Positions 1 to 5,864 of a DNA stretch of 6,275 bases are shown here, piece after piece. Position numbers and translations under genes: made by a program. The notes beneath the pieces were generated by a model. That model searched no databases. It worked only from the letters and a program-made list of their open reading frames with translations, and was not told the DNA's origin. Each line of letters begins with the position of its first letter. Position 1 is the first letter of the stretch. Source of the DNA: Methanobacterium sp. (GTDB lineage Archaea; Methanobacteriota; Methanobacteria; Methanobacteriales; Methanobacteriaceae); NCBI GenBank assembly GCA_020855015.1, contig JAHKLP010000139.1, forward strand, positions 1-6,275, in the 5' to 3' direction.

Positions 1-33
1 CACATTTTTCAGCTATTAATAACATAATTTTCA

Positions 34-43
34 TTAATATATG
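34..43 (+). promoter_or_regulatory. possible TATA box for orc1/cdc6
   Basis: TTAATATATG is the most TATA-like stretch in the 126-bp leader of cdc6. With the usual archaeal spacing of about 25 bp, transcription would start near position 60-67 and give a leader of roughly 60 nt to the ATG at 127. No clear purine-rich BRE is visible just upstream, and the whole leader is AT-rich, so a chance match is quite possible. Confidence 0.3.
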
Positions 44-126
44 TTAAGGCGTTTTTTGACATAGTAATATTGAAAACAACAGACGATAATTTAAGCTTTA
101 ATATTTTTAAAGGGAAAGTGGTGGTA

Positions 127-1275
127 ATGAATATTTTTGAGGAATTGGGTGAGAAAAAGTCAGTGTTTAAATTTAAAAAGTTTCTTGATCATAGATTTTT
201 GCCTGATAATCTCCCCCACAGGGAAGATCAGATCAAATCCGTGGCCAAATACTGGGTTGAGGCTTTAACGAATGTAACACCACCTGATGTCACAATATAT
301 GGTAAAACTGGTACTGGAAAAACAGCCGTTGCCAAGTTTGCCAAGAAACAGTTGGATCAAGTTTCTAAAGAAAAAAATGTGAATGTTAGAGTGGAATATA
401 TACGATGCACGGATTTTACAACTGAATATCAAGTTATTGCCAGGTTATGTCAACAGATGGGTCAGGATGTTCCGTACCGGGGCTGGACCAAGGCAGAAGT
501 TATAAACGCTTTCCGTAATCTTTTTAAGAAGAATGTTTTTGGCAATGATTTAATTTTGATTATTATTTTGGATGAAATAGATATATTGTTGAAAAATGAT
601 GGTGATGGTCTTCTTTACACTCTTACCCGTACTGATAATGTTTCTATTGCTTCTATCAGTAACTTTGTAGATTTTAAACAGTTCATTAAACCAAGGGTTC
701 GTAGCAGTCTTCGTGATCGGGAGATTGTATTTCCCCCATACAATGCCCAGCAATTGGTAGACATACTGAATGAACGGTCAGAATTGTCTTTCAACAATGG
801 GGTCCTTCACGATGAAGTGATACCTTTATGCGCTGCCCTTGCGGCTAAGGAAGAGGGTGATGCTCGTTATGCTCTGGATTTATTGCGAACTTCTGGTGAA
901 CTGGCCGATGAAAAGGGCACAGAGATGGTTTATGAGGACTATGTTCGAGAGGCGAAGGATCAAATTGAACATAATAAAGTGACTGATATTGTAATGACCC
1001 TTCCTAGCCAGCAGCAGAAAGTTCTTGAATCATTGATCTTCTTAACCAAACGAAAAGAAGAAATCACATCAGGTCGGCTATACGACGTCTATAAAGATAT
1101 AACCAAAGGGGACTCTGTATCCTACAGGCGCATTTTTGATTTCATCAACGAACTTGAAATGTTGGGGTTGATTTCAACCAAAACAGTTTCAAGAGGAAGA
1201 GGAAAAGGAAGAACAAATCTTATCACCCTACAATGTGACATGGAACTATTAGAAGACGCTATGTGGAGTGGATAA
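127..1275 (+). CDS. cdc6: Orc1/Cdc6 family replication initiator (AAA+ ATPase, origin-binding)
   Basis: This archaeal Orc1/Cdc6 protein binds origin recognition boxes and helps load the MCM helicase. With the ATG at 127 it has 382 residues, normal for the family. Visible motifs are Walker A GKTGTGKT (59-66), Walker B LDEID (148-152), a sensor-1 Asn in SISNF (N179) and a sensor-2 GDARYALDLLR segment (244-254). The C-terminal third (about 285-382) fits the winged-helix DNA-binding domain, with a basic wing SRGRGKGRT (355-363). The frame is open upstream to a TTG at 70 and two GTGs at 118 and 121. I chose the ATG because MNIFEELG matches the usual N-terminus of Methanobacteriales Cdc6-1 as I remember it, and the 19 extra residues look like untranslated leader. 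The candidate SD GGTGGT (120-125) is unusually close to that ATG, so the GTG at 118, preceded by AAAGGG, remains possible. The gene converges on pyrB. In Methanothermobacter the origin lies beside cdc6-1, so an origin may sit just left of this window. Confidence 0.95.
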   Translation: MNIFEELGEKKSVFKFKKFLDHRFLPDNLPHREDQIKSVAKYWVEALTNVTPPDVTIYGKTGTGKTAVAKFAKKQLDQVSKEKNVNVRVEYIRCTDFTTEYQVIARLCQQMGQDVPYRGWTKAEVINAFRNLFKKNVFGNDLILIIILDEIDILLKNDGDGLLYTLTRTDNVSIASISNFVDFKQFIKPRVRSSLRDREIVFPPYNAQQLVDILNERSELSFNNGVLHDEVIPLCAALAAKEEGDARYALDLLRTSGELADEKGTEMVYEDYVREAKDQIEHNKVTDIVMTLPSQQQKVLESLIFLTKRKEEITSGRLYDVYKDITKGDSVSYRRIFDFINELEMLGLISTKTVSRGRGKGRTNLITLQCDMELLEDAMWSG

Positions 1276-1317
1276 AAACCAATTCCAAATACCACTCCAA
1301 TTTTTATTACTTTTTTT
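1264..1317 (+). terminator. intrinsic-type hairpin plus T-tract terminator of cdc6
   Basis: TGGAGTGG (1264-1271) and CCACTCCA (1292-1299) form a perfect 8-bp stem around a 20-nt A-rich loop. It is followed almost at once by TTTTT (1301-1305) and TTTTTTT (1311-1317), with another T5 at 1327-1331. The left arm is built from the last Trp-Ser-Gly codons of cdc6, and the stop codon lies in the loop. Archaea often terminate on T-tracts alone, so the T-runs may suffice and the stem may assist. On the opposite strand the stem is not followed by T-tracts, so it would serve cdc6 rather than pyrB. Confidence 0.65.
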
Positions 1318-1384
1318 AAAAGTCCATTTTTATATATCAAGTATAAATTACTTCTTCTTTTCAAATGCTTCAATGAATTTTTCA

Positions 1385-2299
1385 CTATTTAATTATTGAT
1401 TTTAACAATGCCATCCGAACTGGAACCCCGTAAAAAGCTTGCTGAAAATATTTCCCGTAGGGTGTATTATCCACGTCATGGGATATTTCATCTACTCTAG
1501 GGAGGGGATGCATCACTATGGCTTCACTTCCCTTAAGAAGATGAGAGTCAATGGTGTAAGCACCTTTAATCTTCAAATATTCTTGTGGATCAGGGAAACG
1601 TTCTTTCTGGATCCTGGTTACATATAAAACATCTGCATACTCCAGAACATCTCTAATTTCTTCTGTTTCCTGCACACTAACCCCTGCAGCTGCCAAGTCA
1701 TGGAGTACTTCACGGGGCATTTTCAGTTCCGGAGGCGACACAAAACTCATCTTAACTCCGAACATGGCTAAAGCGTATGAAAGGGAATGAACAGTCCTCC
1801 CATACTTCAAATCACCTACTAATGCTACATGTAGTTCTTCTATGTCACCAAGGAGACGCTGCATGGTGTATAAGTCCAGGAGGGTCTGAGTTGGGTGTTG
1901 ACCTGCACCGTCCCCAGCATTAATAACTGGAACATCTACCATTTCAGCCACATAACGAGCTGTACCTTCCATATTATGCCTTATAACCAGAGCATCTGTG
2001 TATTCCCCAACTGTGCGGACAGTGTCAGTTAAATTTTCTCCTTTGGTGGCTGAACTAGTCCCTGCTTCAGCAAAACCAACGGTATTTCCCCCTAAACGTT
2101 TCATTGCAGTTTCAAACGATAGACGTGTCCTGGTAGAAGCTTCGTAGAATAACATTCCCAAAATAGATCCAGCTAGAATATTGGATTTCTCTTCTGACTT
2201 GGCGATGGGTTCCATTTTTTTGGCTAATTTAAGAATGTATTCAATGTCCTCTTTACTGAAGTCTTTAATTGAAATTATATTTTTTAATTCGAAACCCAT
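1385..2299 (-). CDS. pyrB: aspartate carbamoyltransferase catalytic subunit
   Basis: PyrB condenses carbamoyl phosphate with L-aspartate to N-carbamoyl-L-aspartate, the committed step of cytosolic pyrimidine synthesis. The 304 residues are full length for the family. The carbamoyl-phosphate loop STRTR is at 55-59, the mobile loop carries S82 and K86 (SSATKGEN), RHN is at 107-109, HPTQ at 135-138, KYGRTVHSL at 165-173, the aspartate-binding TRIQKERF at 228-235, and HPLPRVDEI at 264-272. All expected catalytic residues are present, so the enzyme should be active. The start is set by GGTGA (2304-2308), 4 nt before the ATG. A TATA-like AATTTATAT lies only about 12 bp upstream of the ATG, too close to act as the pyrB promoter by normal geometry, so readthrough from hef-trmI is plausible. 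The regulatory-chain gene pyrI, often beside pyrB in archaea, is absent: the next gene is the convergent cdc6. No clear terminator is visible for pyrB. Confidence 0.97.
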   Translation of the reverse strand: MGFELKNIISIKDFSKEDIEYILKLAKKMEPIAKSEEKSNILAGSILGMLFYEASTRTRLSFETAMKRLGGNTVGFAEAGTSSATKGENLTDTVRTVGEYTDALVIRHNMEGTARYVAEMVDVPVINAGDGAGQHPTQTLLDLYTMQRLLGDIEELHVALVGDLKYGRTVHSLSYALAMFGVKMSFVSPPELKMPREVLHDLAAAGVSVQETEEIRDVLEYADVLYVTRIQKERFPDPQEYLKIKGAYTIDSHLLKGSEAIVMHPLPRVDEISHDVDNTPYGKYFQQAFYGVPVRMALLKSIIK

Positions 2300-2370
2300 C
2301 TTTTCACCGCATATAAATTATTTGTTTTAAAGCCATTAAACATTTTTTTTATTTATTAGCACAATTTTCA

Positions 2371-3099
2371 CTAAAGTTTCCTGCCAAAAGTTAAATACCC
2401 GGTATGTCCCGTCATACGTGTTTTAGGCCTAATTCCTTTGTCTTTAACTTCCATCTCCCTTAAAATGCATTCTAAACTCTTCAAATCAGAAAAATCACGT
2501 TTTTTCAGAATCCTGGTAAAGAGTTTCACCTGATCAATGTAGGGGGTGTATGCAACTATATATCCTCCAAATTTAAGGGCGTCCTTTGCATTTTCAATCA
2601 CCTCCCACGGTTTGGGAAGGTCCAGAAACACTAAATCAATATTTTTTTCGTCAATTCTTGTAACTACATCGGCACATTTCACTGTCACGTTTTCTAACCC
2701 AAATTCTTTAATGTTTTTTTCAGCCACCACTGCGAAATCTTCCCTTAATTCATAGGAATAAACATGCCCCTTTTCACCCACAATATTACTCATAAAAATG
2801 GTTGCCGCACCGGCACCCGTCCCGGCTTCTACCACACGCTGGCCGCTTCCAAGTCCTGTGAAAGCAGCCATAACACCCAAATCCTTGGGGAGAAGTATTG
2901 AACATCGACGTTCCATTAATTCAACATAATCGTTTATATTTGCTTCTAAGACACGGAATTCATGGCCAAGATGTGTTTCTAATACATTTCCTGGCTGACT
3001 GGATAGTATTTCTTCCTTTTTTATAAAGCCCTTGTCGGTGTGTAAATCCTCAGAGCCTGCCAAGAATTTTTTACCTTTTGCATTGATCAATATTTTCAT
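2371..3099 (-). CDS. trmI: tRNA (adenine-N1)-methyltransferase, archaeal TrmI type
   Basis: This is a SAM-dependent Rossmann-fold methyltransferase of the TrmI/Gcd14 family, which makes N1-methyladenosine in the T-loop of tRNA (position 58, and also 57 in characterised archaeal enzymes). The 242 residues are close to the usual archaeal length of about 250. The N-terminal part (1-70) resembles the small TrmI substrate-binding domain. Motif I is VVEAGTGAGAAT (89-100), the acidic ribose-binding residue is E117 in YSYELRE, the catalytic-type motif IV is DLPKPW (160-165), and the C-terminus carries the family signature RPKTRMTGHTGYL (224-236... region 224-235). Older annotations may call such proteins L-isoaspartate methyltransferase-like, but DLPKPW and the GHTGYL tail favour TrmI. 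Only 14 bp separate its ATG from the hef stop codon, so the two are almost certainly cotranscribed. A weak SD, AGGGAT, overlaps the hef stop region. The exact methylated position, 57/58 or 58 only, cannot be read from the sequence. Confidence 0.92.
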   Translation of the reverse strand: MKILINAKGKKFLAGSEDLHTDKGFIKKEEILSSQPGNVLETHLGHEFRVLEANINDYVELMERRCSILLPKDLGVMAAFTGLGSGQRVVEAGTGAGAATIFMSNIVGEKGHVYSYELREDFAVVAEKNIKEFGLENVTVKCADVVTRIDEKNIDLVFLDLPKPWEVIENAKDALKFGGYIVAYTPYIDQVKLFTRILKKRDFSDLKSLECILREMEVKDKGIRPKTRMTGHTGYLTFGRKL

Positions 3100-3113
3100 T
3101 GGTGTTTCAATCC

Positions 3114-5477
3114 CTATTGTTTCTCTTTTTTTAAGTGGAATTTTTTTCCTGGTTTATTTTTATTTGATAATGGATAATCTTGAGTTTCACCATAGTAGGG
3201 TACTTCAATGATGTATTTAGATTCAATCACTTCACGAATGTTTTCAGCAATTTTATCTCCAATTCCATCAACCTGTTTTAAATCCTCTTTCGATGCATTG
3301 AAAACTTCATTTATTGTTTTAAATTCTTCTAATAGTTTTCTAGCAGTCACAGGGCCTATGTGTGGCAGAGATTCCACAATGAACAACTGTTGTTCCTGAA
3401 GGGTCAGCGGTTTTTTATCAGTACGTATTTGAATATCTCTAGATCCTTTATCAAATTCTCTTACTAACAACCGGTGGATCATTGCTGCAGTGTCTTCTGG
3501 ACTGCGGGTGGGGATTATGGGTAGGTTGAAGTCAACTGCTAAACTGGCCAGGGCTCCCCGGATTGAGTTGGGGTTTAGTCCACTCCTGTAAAGATCCTGA
3601 CCCTCTAGGATGATTAATGGATTTGTAAAATTTTCTATCAATTCTTGAGATTGTTTATATAATCTTTTATCTATTAATGAGCTCACAAAGTCCTTTGTAC
3701 TTTTCCTTTCAACCATTACTCGTGCACTGACTTGATAGTCGCCGACTGGGAGATTAACTGCCTCAACCTTTACTCCGAGGTTACTGAGTTCTCTGGTAAC
3801 ACCTGATCTTGCTTCTCGATGATCAACATACACGATAAGTTTTTTTTCCACATCGGTAGTAGTTTTTTCCCGGTCGAGGACTCTAACATCTTCATTATTA
3901 GCAATTAATGGTTTTTCAGCCTTTTCATAACCGCCCGACAATTGTTTTTTCATTTGTCTCTCACGATGTATGCTGGAATAATAGAATGATTCATCTCTAG
4001 TGTTTTTAGTAATTAAAACGATCATACGGCCTTTTGATGTTCTCCCGGTTCTCCCACGCCTCTGGATCATCCGAATTTCCGAAGGAACAGGCTCGTATAA
4101 CACTACCAGATCCACACTGGGAATGTCAATACCCTCTTCTGCCACACTCGTAGAAACAAGAACCTGGTAAGTTTTCATCCGGAAGGCTTTAATGATTTCT
4201 TTCTGTTCTTTCTGGCTCAAACCCTTTTCAGTTTCGCGATTAGCCTGTCCAAAAAATTTAACTGCCTTTATTCCCTCTTCCTGGCACTTTTCTTGTATCT
4301 GGTTCACAGTATCTCTGTACTGGCTGAATACAATCACTTGATTGTCAGATTTAACAGCCTTTTTAAGGATGTCTAATAATTTTTCCAGTTTTGGATGCTC
4401 TAAACCTTTGTCATTGGCTTTCCTTGTAAGGTTTACTGCATTGTTGAAATTTTTATCTTTGAAAAGTCCCTGGGCGGCTTTTGTCTTTTTCTTACGCATT
4501 CTATTAAAATAAGAATGTAAATTTCTTATGCCTTGGGTTTCTAATAGTTCCATTGAATGCAAAACACTAAATACAGCAGTTAACATTGAAATTGCAAGTA
4601 AACATTCTCTTGGTGGGTGTGTGCTGCGAGATATTCTATTCTGGACTTTTCCCTTAGCACGGAGAATGTCTTTTTTACTGACATTCTGTATGGAACTGAT
4701 AACTCCCATTCTTTTCAGGCCCTTAAGCCTATTTTTTAAAACTGTGTCTAAGTGGCTTTTTATTGCAAGTTGTTCTTTTTTTAAATCTACTTTAACCCAT
4801 TCAACTTCAATGGGGTTGAAATAGGGTTTAACATCAGCGTCGTCCTCATTTTTTACAACTACCTCGTCAATGAAAAGATTTTGACACACCTGATTTATTC
4901 GCTCTTCTTCTCCTCCAGGAGAGGCTGTTAACCCCAATATTAATTGATGGTCTGCTTGGCTGTTATAACGATTTGCCAGGAACACGTATGCATATGATCC
5001 GGTTCCTCGGTGACATTCGTCAAAAATGAGTAGGGAAACGTCCTTTAAAGAATAACGTTCGGCAATGATGTCAGATTCTATTGTTTGTGGAGTTGCACAT
5101 ATTATTTGTGAATCATTCCATTTCTCTACTCGTTCGGTGACTTTCACGGCACCGGTTAAGCTGTTAACGGTTGTTTTTACAAAATCACGGAAACTTTCTT
5201 CGTGTTGTATTACCAGTGGTTTGGTGGGTGCTAAAAGTAGGACTTTACTGTCTGGATATTTTTTCAGTCTTTCCGCGGCTACCAGCGCAGCTATGATAGT
5301 TTTTCCCAATGCAGTAGGTGCCACTATCATGGTGTTCCCTTTTTTCAAGACGTTAGCAGCAACTAATTGCTGATAAAGACGGGCTTCTATTTTTTCTTCT
5401 TTAATTAAGGGATGTTGTATCCACCTTACAGATTTTGTTGAAGGGTGGACCTCTTTTTGATGTTTATTTTCAACCAT
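3114..5477 (-). CDS. hef: Hef: SF2 helicase / ERCC4 (XPF-type) structure-specific endonuclease
   Basis: Hef is the archaeal relative of FANCM and XPF/Mus81. It unwinds and cleaves forked or stalled replication DNA. The 787 residues are full length for a helicase-nuclease fusion. Helicase motifs: Walker A APTALGKT (53-60), Ia APTKPLV (83-89), DECH box (153-156), TASP (184-187), VIVFSQY (381-387), motif V STSVAEEGIDIP (442-453) and motif VI QRRGRTGR (472-479). A basic helical insert (about 230-360) separates the two RecA-like domains, as in other Hef proteins. A linker of about 35 residues leads to the ERCC4 nuclease (about 547-680), whose catalytic signature GD(579-580)...ERK(590-592)...D596 is intact. 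Tandem helix-hairpin-helix motifs follow (about 700-755, IGPVTARKL and VDGIGDKIAENI), then a Lys-rich tail of about 30 residues. Both activities should therefore be present. The SD AGGAT (5485-5489) is 7 nt before the ATG. It is the first gene of the leftward run and is 14 bp from trmI. Confidence 0.97.
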   Translation of the reverse strand: MVENKHQKEVHPSTKSVRWIQHPLIKEEKIEARLYQQLVAANVLKKGNTMIVAPTALGKTIIAALVAAERLKKYPDSKVLLLAPTKPLVIQHEESFRDFVKTTVNSLTGAVKVTERVEKWNDSQIICATPQTIESDIIAERYSLKDVSLLIFDECHRGTGSYAYVFLANRYNSQADHQLILGLTASPGGEEERINQVCQNLFIDEVVVKNEDDADVKPYFNPIEVEWVKVDLKKEQLAIKSHLDTVLKNRLKGLKRMGVISSIQNVSKKDILRAKGKVQNRISRSTHPPRECLLAISMLTAVFSVLHSMELLETQGIRNLHSYFNRMRKKKTKAAQGLFKDKNFNNAVNLTRKANDKGLEHPKLEKLLDILKKAVKSDNQVIVFSQYRDTVNQIQEKCQEEGIKAVKFFGQANRETEKGLSQKEQKEIIKAFRMKTYQVLVSTSVAEEGIDIPSVDLVVLYEPVPSEIRMIQRRGRTGRTSKGRMIVLITKNTRDESFYYSSIHRERQMKKQLSGGYEKAEKPLIANNEDVRVLDREKTTTDVEKKLIVYVDHREARSGVTRELSNLGVKVEAVNLPVGDYQVSARVMVERKSTKDFVSSLIDKRLYKQSQELIENFTNPLIILEGQDLYRSGLNPNSIRGALASLAVDFNLPIIPTRSPEDTAAMIHRLLVREFDKGSRDIQIRTDKKPLTLQEQQLFIVESLPHIGPVTARKLLEEFKTINEVFNASKEDLKQVDGIGDKIAENIREVIESKYIIEVPYYGETQDYPLSNKNKPGKKFHLKKEKQ

Positions 5478-5540
5478 TTTTCATATCCTGAATTTGGTTT
5501 GTTAGATGGTATTTCTTGAACTAATACTATGTTTGCAATC

Positions 5541-5548
5541 TATAAAAC
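5541..5548 (-). promoter_or_regulatory. putative TATA box of the hef-trmI(-pyrB) operon
   Basis: Read on the minus strand this is GTTTTATA, a good archaeal TATA-like element in the hef upstream region. Usual spacing would place the transcription start near 5515-5520, giving a leader of about 40 nt with the AGGAT SD at its end. The preceding bases (TAATA) are not a strong BRE. The AT-rich context limits confidence. Confidence 0.4.
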
Positions 5549-5644
5549 TATTACAAAATAACATTTCAATAAGCAGATATTAAAATTCAAATTATCCTAA
5601 GATGGCGAAATTTTTGGTGAAAAAGTTTATTTTAAGAATATATT

Positions 5645-5656
5645 GAGTTATAACTC
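5645..5656. repeat. perfect 12-bp palindrome, possible operator
   Basis: GAGTTATAACTC equals its own reverse complement. Allowing one mismatch pair the symmetry extends to 18 bp (5642-5659). It lies about 170 bp upstream of the hef start and 209 bp upstream of the unknown gene, so it is not in a classic repressor position for either predicted TATA box. It could bind a dimeric regulator or be a chance palindrome. Confidence 0.35.
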
Positions 5657-5790
5657 CATTTTGACCTATTTTACATACTTCTTTATACTAAAAGCTTGCG
5701 ATTTTCAAAAAATCATTTTTTCAAGTTTACCTAAGACCAAAGAAGCATCAGTATACTTTTAGATTTTCCGGTTGAATTGGTCCAACAACA

Positions 5791-5803
5791 ATATTTATTA
5801 ATA
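5791..5803 (+). promoter_or_regulatory. putative TATA box of the unknown right-end gene
   Basis: ATATTTATTAATA is the best-placed TATA-like stretch for the downstream gene. It puts the transcription start at roughly 5820-5826 and leaves a leader of about 40 nt. CAACAA just upstream could be a weak BRE. It sits inside an imperfect AT inverted repeat (AATATTTATTAA 5790-5801 and TTAATAAAATATT 5808-5820), so the exact box cannot be fixed by eye. Confidence 0.4.
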
Positions 5804-5820
5804 TTTTTTAATAAAATATT

Positions 5821-5837
5821 ACAATAATTTCTATTGT
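5821..5837. repeat. inverted repeat ACAATA-N5-TATTGT, possible operator at the start site
   Basis: ACAATA (5821-5826) and TATTGT (5832-5837) form a perfect 6-bp inverted repeat with a 5-bp spacer, and they overlap the predicted transcription start of the right-end gene. A third ACAATA copy lies at 5788-5793, 33 bp upstream and just before the TATA box. The arrangement would suit a repressor that blocks the preinitiation complex. This is inferred from position and symmetry only. Confidence 0.35.
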
Positions 5838-5855
5838 TCGATACATAAAACTTAT

Positions 5856-5861
5856 GGTGGT
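5856..5861 (+). promoter_or_regulatory. ribosome binding site deciding the start of the right-end gene
   Basis: GGTGGT matches the GGTG core of the archaeal anti-SD complement and ends 3 nt before the ATG at 5865. A nearby ATG at 5854 is in another frame and reaches a stop after five codons, so the ATG at 5865 is the better start. Confidence 0.6.
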
Positions 5862-5864
5862 TCA

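Larger units (their letters stand above)
5478..5864. other. 387-bp AT-rich divergent intergenic region
   Basis: This region separates the leftward hef from the rightward unknown gene. It contains a TATA-like element for each gene, a perfect 12-bp palindrome (5645-5656), a small AT hairpin followed by T6 (5700-5721), and repeated ACAATA/TATTGT half-sites at the right end. The only small reading frame I noticed, 14 codons from the ATG at 5602, lacks a ribosome binding site. I see no tRNA, no C/D-box RNA signature (RUGAUGA plus CUGA) and no CRISPR-like repeats. Confidence 0.7.

Noticed and set aside
153..1275. Bacterial DnaA or an AAA+ mobile-element ATPase as alternative identity of the first gene
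   Set aside because: The Walker motifs, the GDARYALDLLR sensor-2 and the winged-helix C-terminus fit Orc1/Cdc6, and there are no transposition genes nearby.
1122..1385. 87-codon minus-strand frame overlapping the end of cdc6 and the convergent gap
   Set aside because: Most of it is antisense to the cdc6 winged-helix region. It resembles no known protein and has no SD support.
2311..2320. TATA-like AATTTATAT just upstream of pyrB
   Set aside because: It is only about 12 bp from the ATG, so normal TATA-to-start spacing would begin transcription inside the coding sequence.
5065..5373. 102-codon plus-strand frame antisense to hef
   Set aside because: It lies wholly within the hef coding region, whose motifs are intact in the other frame, and its translation shows no recognisable domain.
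5602..5646. 14-codon reading frame (MAKFLVKKFILRIY) in the intergenic region
   Set aside because: There is no ribosome binding site, it is very short, and AT-rich DNA readily gives such frames.
5790..5820. AT-rich imperfect inverted repeat as a terminator or attachment site
   Set aside because: It consists almost wholly of A and T, overlaps the predicted TATA box, and has no integrase or upstream plus-strand gene to support either role.
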